Assembly: GCA_905178155.1 (NCBI GenBank)
Contig: CAJINV010000015.1
Coordinates: 1,542,538 to 1,606,537 of the forward strand
Reading direction: 5' to 3'
DNA length: 64,000 nt
DNA from: Amoebophrya sp. A120
Taxonomy: Eukaryota > Sar > Dinophyceae > Syndiniales > Amoebophryaceae
Shown: piece by piece, positions 22,312 to 35,500 of the stretch
Layout of the letters: each line of letters starts with the position of its first letter
Numbering within the stretch: position 1 is the first letter of the stretch
The notes under the pieces: model-generated
Databases searched by the model: none
Seen by the model: only the letters and a program-made list of their open reading frames with translations
What the model was told of the DNA's origin: nothing
Program-made: the position numbers and the translations under genes

Positions 22312-25083
22312 ATGGCCACCAAACTTCCTGTCTTGCTTGACGAACATGGGCGGCCGTTCACACCCACAGTGTTGCGCCTGCGCGACATGGCGAAGCGCCT
22401 GACCTTCGAGCAGACCGAACTGGATAAGAAGCGACGTCCCCTGTTTCGGCAACAGCGCACCTTTTACAACCGAACTGGGTTTAACGCGCCCGAACTGGAT
22501 TCCTTCGCCTCCCCCGCGGCGCAACGGGATATCCGCTTGACGCAAAGAATCAAGAGCACCCTCGATAGCGAAATCGAGGAGCAGATATCCACAGGAAGCA
22601 TGTTGTCTGGGTCTGGAACAACTAAGTACGTTGTCATGCGAGATTGGGAAAAATCCATCCGTGCATAGCATAGCCATGAGGGCGGGAATGCGAAGGTGAT
22701 GCGTAAGGAGCCCGCTTTTTTGCGTAAGCATGAGATGTCTCTTTTTTGTCGTGTGATTTTTGTGTATTGATGCCCAAAGCCCAAATGCATCATGATGACA
22801 GGCGGGTTCGTTACTTATCTACGCGTTACAGATGAATTTGAATTATAGAAAACTGGGTCCTCTTCCACTACCACTTGTCGGCAATACGCATGACAGATTG
22901 TGGAGTTGTCTGTCATGCCAGCCAAGCATTTTGCACGTGTTGCACTCTTGTTCCTCCAGACCCAGATATTTGCGGTGCATAGCCGACGCAGCACTACCAC
23001 TCCGAAAAGCAGAGGATGTTATCACAAACTATGGGGAATTTCAATCCTACCATGTCTGTCGGGATTGACTCCCTGCAAACCAGCCGCAAGTTCATCCAAT
23101 ACCTTCCGGGCGGGGAAAAGACCTACTTCCACAAGCTGCCCCAGGTGCCGCAGTCCTTTGACTCCCCCCCGCCCACCGTCCGGGGCCAGAAGCTCAGCTA
23201 CGAGGCGCAACAACAGGAGAAGAGACTACAGAAGCAGATGGAAATCTATCCCACGAGAAAACTGTTTCACCGTGGTGATTTTGCAAGATCTGCATGACAA
23301 GTTTTTTTACACATGACATGGAAAATTTGCCATGCGCGCTTTCCAAGGGAAATAAAACACGCTTGAAAATCCAATGTCTTGCAGGTGTAGCAAGACAAAC
23401 ACTTTGTTGCTTCGTTCTCTGCATCACAAGTTCACAGTGAAACAGTTTTGTCTTGCGATAAAATCCTCCAAAACAATACAAATCGGAACAAAAATCTACT
23501 CCGTCCCGCGGTCAACGAGAATGGGCAGAAAATCGTGCACTTGGCTGAAGTATCAAATGTAAAAATGTCTGGGTCTGGAAACTTCTGATGCTGGGTGGTG
23601 TATCATGAGGAGGCCACAAGTGCTGCCTCAGCATGACAGGTTTCTGACCTTCTAGGTGTTGCCTACTCTGCATGACAGACTGCGTTTCTGCATGACAGAA
23701 GAATGGGGCTCTTGGGTAACGGGCATGACAGATTTAAGAGTCATGCAAGACAAGCATGACAAACATGCACCCTTCCAGACCCAGACATATTTGCAGTTGA
23801 TATGAAGTGACAGAAGTGAAACCAGGAGCAGTTGGTACAGCAAATAAAGATGTTGTAGTTGCACCAGCGAACAACCCGAAGACCACGTCGAATTTCATGA
23901 AGCCGCTTTTCCACCAACAGAACCGCCCGAACAAGGATAAGTTTGTATCCCATGTAAAAGCGTCCCCACCCCATAGTTCTCATGCAAATCTGCATGCTCA
24001 ACATGTTTGTCATGCGCAGCCACATGAGAAGCGTTTTCTAGTCGCGTTTTGGAATTTGTAATGCTCCAACCAGCATAATAGGGTGAATCTATGATGCTGC
24101 TGAACGAGCCAAACAGGATTACACTACGCGATGAATTTTGTCATGCGAAACAGCCAAAGCTGGCTGATTTGTGTAGCAGATTTCCCATCTTTGCTATGGA
24201 GTGGGGACGTTTTTACTCAGGATAGTTCGGCGATCGCTACAACTCTTTCGAGCTGCGATATGAATTGCAAAAGTATTATCATACTCGTATAAATGCATTA
24301 CATGATAAGAAATAAAATTTGTGATGCGGATTTACCTTGAGAAAAAAATTTGTAATGCATGATTGCAATTACTACGGTACGAGTGCGATACTTTTGCACA
24401 GGATATGCGCCCGAAGCTGTTAAAAAAAGCGGAGGACGTCAAGCGCATGCTCAACGTGGAGGCCAGACTGGACAAATCGAACCTGTTCCACGACTTTAAC
24501 AGCACGAAACACCTCCCGGAACTTCTGCAGAAGGCAGGCTACGCATCGCAAAAGTTGTTGTTGTGCTATCAAAAAGTGTGAGTGCGGCCTGCGCACGTTC
24601 TTGTCCGATTGTAGTAGGCACGACGACGTTCTCGCAATAAGTAACAAACCTTGTTTCACCTTCGCGGCATGATCATGTTGTTGACGATCTGCCGAAATTC
24701 AGTAACTTGGAATAATTGAATGTCGTGTTTCATGTCGTGTTTCATCTAGTACATCGCAAAGTACTACCCCTACCATGCACCCTCAATACTAGAGCGGCCC
24801 AATTGATCTTCCGTGTTGAAAAACACATACGATTAGATACAACAACTTTTGCGGAGCATACCTTGCTTCCTGCGAGGGACCCGGTGCCACAGCTGGACCA
24901 GGCTATGGATAAGTTGGCGAAAAGAATGGAGAGGAATGACAAGGTGATTTTCCGAAATGTCGGTTTCTACGACGAGCGGCCCCGGTTCCGTAAAATTCCG
25001 GTGAACACGTGGCAGTACGGGAACATGGTGGATCGGTTCAACGGGAAAATGGACGGGGAATTCGAGCAGCTGAGACCCTGGTG
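22312..25083 (+). CDS. Unknown conserved-looking protein
   Basis: A protein of roughly 400 residues that I do not recognise. It starts at the ATG at 22312 (MATKLPVLLDEHGRPFTPTV) and ends VNTWQYGNMVDRFNGK, then MDGEFEQLRPW, before TGA at 25081-25083. Five IEs (IE1, IE5, IE1, IE4, IE7) are removed in phase between 22586 and 24405. The joined product is a charged, mostly soluble sequence (EQTQHYHSEKQRMLSQTMGN, GGEKTYFHKLPQVP, LRPAVNENGQKIVHLAEV, KAEDVKRMLNVEARLDKSNL). Between about 24534 and 24890 the splicing is not settled. A plausible exon from 24750 reads YIAKYYPYHAPSILER and joins DPVPQLDQAMDKLAK. No signal peptide or membrane segment is seen. Confidence 0.7.
22586..22981. mobile_element. 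Long IE1 (396 bp)
   Basis: GTCTGGGTCTGG at left and CCAGACCCAGAT at right, flanks GCAGA / GCCGA. It is longer than the usual ~255 bp and its interior differs from other IE1 copies. Excision gives IEEQTQHYHSEK. Confidence 0.88.
23247..23460. mobile_element. Introner element, family IE5
   Basis: IE5 TIRs (GAGAAAACTGTTTCAC / GTGAAACAGTTTTGTC), direct repeat AAATC. Excision gives QMEILQNNTNR. Confidence 0.93.
23551..23802. mobile_element. Introner element, family IE1
   Basis: IE1 TIRs, direct repeat TGAAG. Excision gives HLAEVTEVKPG. Subtype as at 837 and 13548. Confidence 0.93.
23946..24224. mobile_element. Introner element, family IE4
   Basis: IE4 ends, flanks GTTTG / GTTCG. Excision gives KDKFGDRYNSF. 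Confidence 0.92.
24259..24405. mobile_element. Introner element, family IE7
   Basis: TGCAAAAGTATTATCATAC and GAGTGCGATACTTTTGCA ends, flanks TGCGA / TGCGC. Excision gives FELRPKLLKKAED. Confidence 0.9.
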
Positions 25084-25478
25084 AAGATGATTCGAGCTCT
25101 TGTTTCATACTACGTTTTTGTTTTCGACCGGACGTCGAGAGGAAGATCACCACCCAGCGGCGTCATCAACCGGCGACAGAAGTCAAACATAAAATAAAAA
25201 CAAGAACGTTTTGAAAGTAAGATAAATGTTTTTTCGAAACCTATTTCAGTTTGTAGCTCTACCCAGTTTGATATTTTCCAGCATATCTTAACATAAGTAC
25301 TTATTTCTAGTAGTTCAGGCGTGTTTTTCTGCTTTCCGGAAATGCACTACTGTTCTAGTCTTTTGTTGCTTTAAAACCCATCCCCTTTTTTTTTGGTTGC
25401 GTGCAGTGTACGATGTCATGAGTGGGAAGTCTGAGGCTCGATTAAGATTATGTTACCGATGCATAGCATTCAAAAACT

Positions 25479-25696
25479 ATGATCGAATCTTCCATGATCC
25501 TAGTGGCCTCACTTGAAGCTGCCTCGCGAAGCTGCCAACAACTGTGCTACAAAGTGAGTGAGCTGAAACAAAGCAGACAACTCCCACTTCGTAGTGCAGA
25601 CTGTACGCATGCAGTAACTTTTAGTTTTTCTAGCACAACAACGCCTTTGTGGTCTTTCTGAACAAAAAGATCGTGCTTCCGCAACTACTAAATTAA
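25479..25696 (+). CDS. Possible two-exon microprotein
   Basis: An open frame from ATG 25479 (MIESSMILVASLEAASRSCQ) runs to a good GTGAGT donor at 25554. A short intron ends at TTTTTCTAG (25633), and the second exon NNAFVVFLNKKIVLPQLLN stops at TAA 25694-25696. The product would be 45 residues. Both exons keep phase and the splice sites are ordinary. There is no IE, no known family and no conservation evidence, so it may be a chance frame or part of the larger kinase-like gene downstream. Confidence 0.25.
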
Positions 25697-26057
25697 TACC
25701 CAAATAGAAGATCATCATCTCCCCCCTGACAAGTAACTATACAACTTCCGTGTGCTGTCTTTTGAAACTCTTCTCTCATGTTTCTTTTGCGAAGCGACTC
25801 TGAAAGTATACAACAACATCGCAAGAGCATGTCAACGGAAGTAAGGGATACTTTCCATGAGAGAATTGCAATTCCAATTGCACGCAGCAGATTTCCCCTT
25901 CATTTTATCCCCCCTGCATGATGAAACTGACGGCATTTTTTACGTCTATTTTCGAAAAAAATTTCGCGGCTGCACCTGCAGCCTCGTACTGGTCGGTCAG
26001 TGGTTCTGCCTGTAAGGACCGGGCAGCAACCGCGGTCGGCGTCAGCGAGTTCCGAGC

Positions 26058-26125
26058 AGGAGTTCTTACACCCATCGTAGCTGGTGCACTAGGAACGCCT
26101 GTTGTTTTTGCTTTCTGTTTTTAAG
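26058..26125. repeat. Direct repeat flanking kinase gene, copy 1
   Basis: About 62 bp beginning GTTCTTACACCCATCGTAGC, repeated at about 28532-28600 in the same orientation with roughly four fifths of positions identical. The two copies bracket the kinase-like gene. Confidence 0.7.
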
Positions 26126-26404
26126 CAAGAAGAAAGCCCAGCGCTTAGTATGCTCTTTGTCCTCTCCAGCTTTCTGGTCGGTGTATCTATACGATTTGCA
26201 ACAGCCACGTGTTGCTTTTAGCTTAGCCGTTTCTTTCGAAAAAAAGCAATGTCTTTCGGTTTTTTCTGAATGGTCGTGAGTGTCTCTTGGCTTCGTATGT
26301 GGTTCTTGAGGAACAAAACAGCTCGGTTCGTTCGGCCTGATTTGGAATTCGTCGGAATTACTGCCATGTACAGACGCATCGTGCAGCTACTTAAGTAGTT
26401 GCAG

Positions 26405-28319
26405 GCTGCCGTAAAAGATTGGCGAAGTGCTTGAGCGTACTGCACGCAAGGGACATTGCGCATATGGACGTGAAGCCTGATAATATCCTGGTCAAAAAGA
26501 TGAATACCGGAACCGAAAGTGTTTTCGTGTGGGCCGATTGGGGGGCAGCGGAAATCGTTCTCGACCCTGCAATTAAGGACGACGCACGCAAGCAGTTTCT
26601 CCACTTTTTCCGACCCATTCGAACTGTGCGGTTTGTAGGCCCTGAGGAAAATGGGTACTACATGCAACCATAAGAGCAGAGAAACATGTCAATGATCAGC
26701 TTCACTGCGCTTGGCATTTCTTTATGCATGCAGAAGATTATGCTGTGCGCGCTTTCATCGCTAAAGGGCCGACATACTTTTCACCTGCGAAGGCACTTCT
26801 TTCTGGACTAGCCTGTCTGATAGGTCGTGTCGGTAAGCCTTTATTGTTCTGCTACGGCAATTGGCTCAGTTCGATCGCTATGTGTAGGAGCGCGGGGCGC
26901 GTCCGTCACCGTCACCGCTCTTTGGGCTCGGCTTGCCGAGCGCGTTGGCCAGCACCAGGCCGCTGCGGTGTCGGTGATTTTCCATTCCATTCACAGACTT
27001 CTCCTGCGACAACTCGTTCAGAATTTGAATGAAGTGAAAGTGTGCGCGTTTTCTTTCTCGCGAAAGCAAAGCACTACGCAGCCGACCTGAACATTGCATG
27101 TTCTCCTTGCATGACCAGCGCCTTGGTTTCGACATCACGGGGGACGAGGGAAGAATTTATTATCCACACGACCGCGGCCCACGGATACCACGGAAAGGAG
27201 ACGAAGTGGCACCGGTCGCGTGCAAGGACAAGTTGCGTAAGCGAAGAGATGTCTTCGCCTTTGCATCAATTTTCCTTGGCCGGTACTTCAGCGGCGCATT
27301 TTTCGGACCAGAGCGCCTGGGTCTCTTTCAGAACCCCTTTCTTTATCTGTTCAACAAAAGAGGTGCGGGCGGGGAAGACACGCCGGCCGCAGTTTGGAAC
27401 GTTGACCTTATCTCCGCTACGGACCGGAAGAAACTAGAAGAGAGTGGCAAGGAGGACAAGCAAGCTTTGGGAAACTTGCTCGAGTCTTGCGAGTTCCCCG
27501 GCTTTGGCTCTGACCCACCGCAACCAGGTTGGTTGCCGTGCTCTGGCGATACATTGAGCCCCTGGCTTGATCCAAAAGAACTGTGTGTGTGTCAAACGGT
27601 GTACGATCAAGACCTAAAGGACATCTGGTCGGGCTTCCTCAAGAAGGACGCAACACCACAGCCGGAGTTGAAATATCTGACCTACAGGATTTCCAGTTTG
27701 GTCGTGCAGGCTATCCTGTGTGAAAAACTCAGCTTCTACTTCCCGATCATCCCACTTTGGAAATGAGTACACACAAGTGGTGGAGGTCCACTTGTTGTTC
27801 TCGCAAAAAAAGTAACGAAAGCTTGTCGTAGTGGGCTCTGTGTTTTTGTCGTGGAGATATGGGGTCGTGGGATAGGAAGATTGTATATTTTCACATTGGA
27901 TACCGCCCGTTTTCGATTCTTTGTCCCATTGGAAAAAGCGCCCACCGATATCCGTGCTCGCGGATATTCTCAGTTTTGCAGCTGCTCCTGCACAGTTTGG
28001 AGTACAACTACCGGTAGGGCAGGTTGAGGAGGAAAAACTTTTAGAAGTAGACGACGATGCGCTAAAAAAGTGTGCGAAGAAAAATGAATTAGAGGAGGCC
28101 ACGGGGAACGACGTGTGTGGAGACGAAGACACGAAGAGGTGCGTTTGTCAGTTTTCTCCAGGTAGTAATCCGCAAGAGAAGCTACTCACTGAACTGGACG
28201 AATTGAAGGAATGCGCAGCGCATGCGCATAGGAGGGCGCTGCATGTTACGCGAGCTGGGGAAGCAGCAGGCGAGGCTGGTAAAAAGGCTGAAAAAACTGG
28301 CGAGGCGAAAGCACCGTAG
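26405..28319 (+). pseudogene. Divergent protein kinase, C-lobe only (partial)
   Basis: The visible part is a protein-kinase C-lobe. After an AG at 26404 the frame reads the catalytic loop AHMDVKPDNILVKK (HxDxKPxN with the usual Arg replaced by Met). Then come ADWGAAE (DWG for DFG) and an activation segment ending VGPEE (APE position). A GT-AG intron (26655-27081) follows, then subdomain IX as RRDVFAFASIFLGRYFSG. An IE-like intron (27712-27902) leads into subdomain XI as WKKRPPISVLADIL. An acidic and Ala-rich tail stops at TAG 28317-28319. Catalytic Asp and Asn and the metal-binding Asp are present. No glycine loop or VAIK lysine is seen in at least 1 kb upstream. Either distant 5' exons are unrecognised, or this is a truncated gene. 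I class it as broken with moderate confidence; a functional gene with missed exons is the alternative. Confidence 0.5.
27712..27902. mobile_element. Probable diverged introner element
   Basis: Left end TATCCTGTGTGAAAAA and right end TATTTTCACATTGGATA form an imperfect inverted repeat of the TAT...ATA type. No clear direct repeat. Removal joins VVQAPP to VFDSLSHW and restores kinase subdomain XI. It lacks the common internal box. Confidence 0.55.
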
Positions 28320-28531
28320 CTGCCGTGGGAAAAAATGCTCATTCCGCTATAACATCGGTATGTAGATGTACAGCCACAGCGATCATGATCTCCAAGACCA
28401 GTGCCCATGTGGCAAGAGCCGAGAAGTAAATAGGAGTAGGTACTTAAATTACAGCTACTTGTTTTTATTTGTATTTCGCGTAAAGCTTTGGTTCGGAAAC
28501 GGAACCCGCAGTTGGCACCAGCGGGTTCCGG

Positions 28532-28600
28532 CGTGTTCTTGCACCCGTCGTAGCAGATGCACGAGGAACGCCCGTCCTTTTTGTTTTTATGTTTTTACAA
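28532..28600. repeat. Direct repeat flanking kinase gene, copy 2
   Basis: GTTCTTGCACCCGTCGTAGC and the following ~42 bp match the copy at 26058-26125. Confidence 0.7.
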
Positions 28601-28958
28601 CGCGAGAAATAACACGAAGCTCATAATTGGTCCTCGTTCTTGATCTTGTTCAGGGCGTCAGCACGTTGTCGGTAGTTGGTGATCTAAGTAAGTAGTCCAT
28701 TTCAAAACCCGCGGCTCCTTTCGTACTAGGTCATGTTCTGTTTTGGTGCCGTTCTATCTCATGCGCATCAAATCTTTCGTTTTAGGCACTAGTGCTAGTA
28801 GATTATGTTTCAGTCGTTGGTCGTACTCGTGCGTTACGTTCCACATAAGTCGTTCTACTTTCGTTCCATTCGTCGCTGCTTATCATCTCTCGTCTGGTTG
28901 ATGTGAGCAGGCATGATCCAGCTCAGCAGGACTATTATTGTAGAAGAAGGAGGTATTG

Positions 28959-28979
28959 TTTCTTTCTTTCTTTCTTTCT
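28959..28979. repeat. (TTTC)n microsatellite
   Basis: Five perfect TTTC units in non-coding DNA. Confidence 0.9.
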
Positions 28980-29509
28980 CATGCCTGGGCATGGCGTCAA
29001 ATGTTCAAGGTACTGTTATAAGCGGTAAACGAAGATTGATTCAAGTACCCCCTGCCGTTTGCTATTTGAAACAGGACCAGGGATCATGTGAGCTTCTTCA
29101 TTTGCTTCTACGCGTTTTCTCATAGATTCTATCTGAAAATTGAATTTGGACAGTCGCAGTCCATAATCTTCGCATCCAGTTATGAAGAGCCTTATTTGCT
29201 GGTAGCGAAGTAGTTAGGAGAGAGGTACTAGCATCCGCGTGCGTCCCTATCTCTATGATAGTTCTTCTACCCCGAAGGCGTTCGTCGTCGTTAGAAGAGC
29301 TCGTTTCATTGGTAAGCTCGTTTCATTGGTAGATCTTCATAGCGCTTACTACTCGTATTCATAATGAGGGGCGGCGCTTGGAAGTGGTTTTCGTTTTTGT
29401 TGCGTCACATACTCGTTCTGGACCCGCAAGTTTTTCTTGCGTTTTAAACCCGGCACCCAGCTCCGCGTCCGTCATAACATTGACCACCGGAGTCTTCTGT
29501 TCGCCCATC

Positions 29510-32500
29510 ATGGAGATCATGACTACTCACCTTGATCACGACCTACCTCGACCATCCCGCCTGCCGGTTGTGACAACTACTGCAGCGAAGCTCTGTATAA
29601 TTCTCCTCGCCTCCAGCTACATCCACCCGCCGATTGTTCTTGTGCGAGCCCGTCTCACTACACGAGCGGAAGCCGGCAGAATCGAAAACCTTGAAAATGA
29701 GAATACTACCACAGAGGACGACGCCGCCGCGCGTGCGACACGCGAGAAAAGGACTACAGGATCTGCATCGGCGTCCTCGTCCGCCCCTGCTCGAGCTTCC
29801 TCGGGTGGATCGCCCGCAGCAACTACGTCATCTTTGGGATTCCTGCAGGACCAGGAGCCCGCGGACCCACCGCCCGGCCGCGCCTCCAGCATCCCCGGCC
29901 AGCACTGTCCCGACCAGCCTGACAAGATGATTGCGTTCGCGGACCTGAAATCCGAGTGCCGCATGTGGCCGGGACGGCAGAACGCTGCGCAAACAGGCTG
30001 GTACGACGGATGGGACACCACGCGTCCGGAATTTGGATACACACCGCGCAAATCCACCTGTGGAAACGACGTATGCTGTGTGAAAGAACTATATCGTCCG
30101 CCACGACCGGTGCAAGTCATGCAACACAAATATATTCGACATCAACTTCTATGCTATCTTTCGACAGCACGACTGGCTCGGGGTTGTGCCTGTCATGAAC
30201 AGTCTCTTGTGTGCCAAGACGAACATGTAGCCTGCTCCGTCGTCGTAACCAAAATTATGTTTCTTCCACAGGAGCAGGCCAATTTTATTCATTTTTCGGC
30301 GCAAGTATAACTTTTTGTTCTTCCCGTGAGAAGTACTTCCTTGCTCAGCACGCGCTACGTCGATTTCTGTACGCAGAAATGACTATGAGATCATCTCTTC
30401 GATCAGGCGTTGGCACGGTCGTCGATATTTTTCCACACGATACGGTGCCCTAGGTTTCTACCTGCTTGCGGATGAGGACGGTGACGGGGAGGTGGACCAA
30501 AACGGGGGCGCCTTCTGGTGGACCCGGGTGCCGAGCTCGGCAGCCGAGTGGCAGGCCCGCCGGGATTTCGTGGCCCGCAAGCTGCGCACCCATTCCCCCG
30601 GTCGCGAGGATTGGATCGACGAGTTCGACTTGGCAAAACGCGAAAACCCGCTCGCGTGCGGGCCGCGGGCCTTCATTACCAGCTGCCGGGAGGTGAACCC
30701 CGAGGCCGGGGACTACGGGACCTGTGTTGCGCCCGAGCAAGAGAGAAAATTGTCGCCCGAGTGGCAGTATTGGAAGGGTGGGAATGGGAACTTCGAAGTT
30801 GGGTTATCAAGAAGAAAAATCCCCCCTCCCTTTATCAAAACGGAAATCTGTGATGCAGATTTGTGGTCACAAGTCAGTTTTGTCATGCTAGAACGGAAAA
30901 GATGCGAACTGTAGTGCTGGGGTGCGTGGTGGAAGAGCCTTGCATCTTCAGCATGACAGGAAGCAGCTGGAAGTGGCAAACAGCATGACAAATCGCCTGC
31001 AAACGAGGCCACAGCTGCGCCGCTTTGCCTTCTAGCAATACAAGGCGACTTGTGTACTCAGTTACAGCATCACAAATGTTGTCTTCGATATGGGGAGGGG
31101 GGACGTTTCGTTTTGACATAAGTTTGCGAAAATCAAGGAACGGTGTCGCCAGCGAGATTCAGGCTACGACTGGACGATACGCATTGCAGCAAATTATACG
31201 TCTGGGTCTGGAAGGATGCTGCTTGACTTATGGTGCGCGTCCGAAAGATAAGTACACAAAAGTCTGTCATGCGTGGACAGCAAAAGTAGGAATAGCTCCT
31301 TGTAGTCAACAGCGAACAGGAACAAGCACCGAGAAGTGCGGAATTTCTGATGCGGGATCATAGCCATCGATAAACCTCCTCACTACCTGTGACGCTGTTG
31401 CTTGCATGCCAGAGCTTCTAGGCCATGCAGAAGCCGCACGACAAACAGAAAGAACACAGGCAGGATTCTTCCAGACCACTCCGACTACATATTTGCACTG
31501 GATAACCCACAGGCAATGCGTTACACACGGAGGAGTATGGGAGAGTCAAGTACTCGGTCTACTGCATCGCGAAGAACGGTGCGGAATACCCCGTATGAAA
31601 TGCAAATATGTCTGGGTCTGGAAGGTTGCAACTTGTGATGCTGTCTTCGAATTCGAAAAAAATCTGTATTGCATGACCAGCAAGAGGGGTCCAGTTTGTG
31701 CTACGCCAGGAGGCCATTTCCCATGCGGGATGGCATCAGGAAGCCTTCTAAAAATCTGTGATGCTAGGTCATGCATTACAGGGCTCGTGGGACATGAAAA
31801 ATATGCATGAAAAACATCGCTTTCTTCCAGACCCAGACATATTTGCAGTGGATACCCCGTCCCCTCGGATGAATTAAAGTGGATCGATAAATTCTACACC
31901 AACGGGCACAGTGCCGAGTCCGGGCTGCGGGCGTTTTACCCGAGTGAGGACATGGGCGGCGAAAAGTACGCCAACAGTATGGTGGTTTGGGCCGGCCCGG
32001 ACGGGGCGCGGTTCTTCCCGTTGGACTGCATCGCGAAAGAGACCCCCGGCTACCAAGGCCACAGCATTTTGCACAAGGCCACCGAGCGGGACCACCCCTG
32101 GCGCGCGGGAGATTACGCCCTGCTGCCCATGCGGCACCAGAAGCAGCTGCTCTGGGAGGAGAAGCGAGTCTTCGAGACGCAGCTGAGGGAGCGGACATCA
32201 AGCCGGCTCTTGATGTTCTTCCAGGACAAAGAACCACAGGCCCTTTCGCACGCGGCCGCGGACCGGCGGAAACGCGAGTTAATCCGGGCCAAGCTCCCCG
32301 CGCACGCGGTGCGGGCGGTGGCAAGGCAGAATATGAAGCTGCGGGAACAGGGGGATCACGGTGTGGATCTTCATCTATACGGGATTTTTCTCACAGACCA
32401 GTGCCACGTGCAAAAGACCTCGGTGACCGATGCGGTTTCCGAGATAGAAATGTTTGACGCTCAGTGGACCGATGCCGCAGTGAGTTTCGAGGACGGCGTT

Positions 32501-35500
32501 TTTGTCTGCTTACACGAAGACCGTCTGACGGACCCAGTGCACTGCGGCGAGGCAGTGAGTGCGTTTCCGCAAACACACAAGATCACGAACCCCGCGACGG
32601 ATTTTCGAACCGCGGCGGGGCAGTTTCTCGCGCGGGGCCACGATTCGCCGGACTGCAAGTGCGTGCAGAAGCTGTCCCTAGACCCGGATGAATACAATTG
32701 GGAGTCATACGTCTACGATATCGACGAGGACGCGGCCTGGTGCGTGTCGCAGCAGAAAGCCGCAACGGTTCCAGAGTTCGTCTTTACAAACGGGGAAAAT
32801 GCAGATTTCGACCCGCAGAAAACCGGGTCCGCGAAATGCGTGCGGCGGGTCGGACGGAAGACGGAGGAGGAAAAAGAGGCGGCACGGAACGAAAGGGAAT
32901 CCAACTTGCTGCAAGAGCGGGGCGAGGCCGATTACGGCTGCTTGGTGCAGAAAAACGTAAATTTCGGAGGGGCGCGAGTCAACGAGATGGATTCGGGGGC
33001 AGCAGGAGCATCTGATACAAGAACAACTTCTTCATCTTTCGCACAAAGTGGAAGAACTTCCGGGAAGATCACTGCGACTGCCACGACCACTGACCACTTA
33101 GACTTCAAAACGTGCCTGCAGACCTGCGGGGAAAACGAAGAGTGCGGTGGCGTGGTCTATTACAACCCCTTTCCGGAGTGGTACCAGCGCGGAAAGTATC
33201 AAATGCAAAAATGTCTCGGTTTGGAAGATTAGAACCTGTCATGCTAAATCTGAATGATGCAAAAATCTGTGTTGCGTGAGTACCAAAAGGTGTCCGCTTT
33301 TGACCAAGTCGAGAGGGAGCTTCTCATGCAGGAAAGGCATGATAGAGACCTTAGAGAATCTGTCATGCTGGGTCTCGCATTCCAGACCTCATGAGTCATG
33401 GAAAACCTGCAGCACAAATCTTGCATTCTTCAGCCCCAGACATTTTTACATTTGATAGAAAGTGCACGCAACGAAAGACAGGCGCGTGGGGGGCGGAAAA
33501 GCAGGTGCTACCGGGCTCCTTTGCGGTGGCGATGACGCCGGTGTGCCGATCTGAACTCAGCGGCAAGAACGTACCGTCCGGCTCCGGTGCGATGAACGGC
33601 CAGACTGATAAAAAACGGAACCAGCCACACGCGCAAAGACCACCAGCGGGTGCTGTTCATGGTGCAGCAGATTATATCAAGAGCAAGGACCACCATTACC
33701 AGCTTGAGGACAGCACGAAAACAGAAGTGTTGAAAGATTACGAGCTGTGCCTGAAACTGTGTGACAGCCGGGGGGACTTGTGCAAGGGCGTTGCCATGAA
33801 TGTACGGGCCGAGGCGTGTTTCCTGCTGGATCACTATTGCGCGAACGCTGGTGTGAGTGCCATGGTCGACCGGACCTTGCTCGACATAGCGGAACAGGCA
33901 ATAAACGCGGAGGCCGGCGGCGGGGGTGATGTCGGCGAGCCGACACCAAATGATGATCGTGCTGCTGAGAATGGAGCTACGCAGCACGCTGCTGCGACGG
34001 ATAGAACCAGCACAACTGCTAGCGTTCCAACTTCAGCTAGCAGTAGAAGTAGCAGCAGTTCGACGTCCTTTCTGGCTGAGGAGATAAAAACGAAAAAAGC
34101 AGCTACGTCGGAAAAAGAAACGACACTGCAAGGGGCTGAGACAGAAATGCCGAAGAACAACATGAAGAAAAGCAAAAATACCGGGGCAGCAGTACCAAAC
34201 GGCAGCACCACAAGTTCCGCGCTTGCGGACATAGATCGGCAGCTAGAGAGACTGTTCGAGGAAAAGAGGCAATTGCAGCAGCTGGAAAACGAGAAGCAGT
34301 CTACCTCTCCGGCTTCTTCACTCTCTGGAAAAGCAGCTGCACCGACAAGCCCTGCCTACACTCCGACCGCCGCCTTGGGCGCGGAGGAGCAAGCGGGCGG
34401 TACTACTAGCGCTAGCACAACCACGGTTGAAAGAAGATCTTCACAGAGCGACCAGCTTCACGATATTAACGGCTACCCGGCACACCATGGTCAACAAAGA
34501 GAACTACATCAGCCTTTTTTGATGTACCCGGAGCAGTCGGGAAGAAGTGTCGCGCCTTCTGACAGCGGTGGACTGATGGTGGGCACAAAGGGTAGAACAA
34601 GGTCTAGTTCCCCTTCGCACGACCCCACTTCCGCCTCCGCGGAGTTGATCGCCCGCTTACAGCAGCAGGGACTCGGCACGCCGAAGAAAGCGTGGCTATT
34701 GGCCATGAAGACGACGGATCAAACTACCAACACGACTGCGGATCATGCACAGCAGGCTCAGCTGGGATTGGGAACGCAAATGCAGACGTCGGCGGAATTG
34801 TATCGCAAGGAAGAACTCTTGTCGGGCAATGTTGTTGATGGTCACAGCACACACCAGGCAGCTGCCCAGACGACCACGGCATTTTCTTTTTCCCCGCCAC
34901 CGCAGCAGGCTTTCATGAGAAATTGGAAGGACAGGTCTACTTCCGTCAAGCCTCTGTACATCGCCCTGATCATTGGTTGCCTTTCTCTGACCATGGTCGG
35001 ACTCACCGCGTTCTTGATTTGGTTTTTTGCCTGCCGGGACCCGGAAAGCCTGGACGGTGCTGCAGTAGATGATCACAGTGACTTGTACGGTGAGAATGAG
35101 GGCTACGGGTTGGGCTTTGCCTACAGAAAAGGCGAGCCGTCTGGAGGTGCTATCGGTGGAAATAAAAATTTCAATGCGGGCTCGGGCAACGTCGGGGGGA
35201 CAAAAGAGATGAACGGCAATGAGGCTTTTCGCCAGTCCCGTGTGACCTACGGAGCAGGAGGTCCTCGTGGTCCTCGGGAGCAGAGCACAAATAACAAGGG
35301 CGATCGTGGTCGCGCCACGAGCAGCTACAACAAGTCCCCCGGCGGGAAAAATAGGAAAGGCGACGGAGGGGTTCTTTTGTCTTCCCCTAGTTCGGGCAAC
35401 ATTAAGCAAGGATACAGCACCAGCTATGTGGCAAGAAGTTCGAAGGGCGAGGGAGAACAGCAATTCGTGGTTGACGAGGAGGGTGCAGCTGCAGTTTTCA

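Larger units (their letters stand above)
28320..29509. other. Intergenic, no supported gene
   Basis: No IE or coding-like exon. It holds repeat copy 2 (about 28532-28600) and a TTTC microsatellite (28959-28979). A short ATG frame at 28993 followed by GTACTG was not developed further. Confidence 0.5.
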
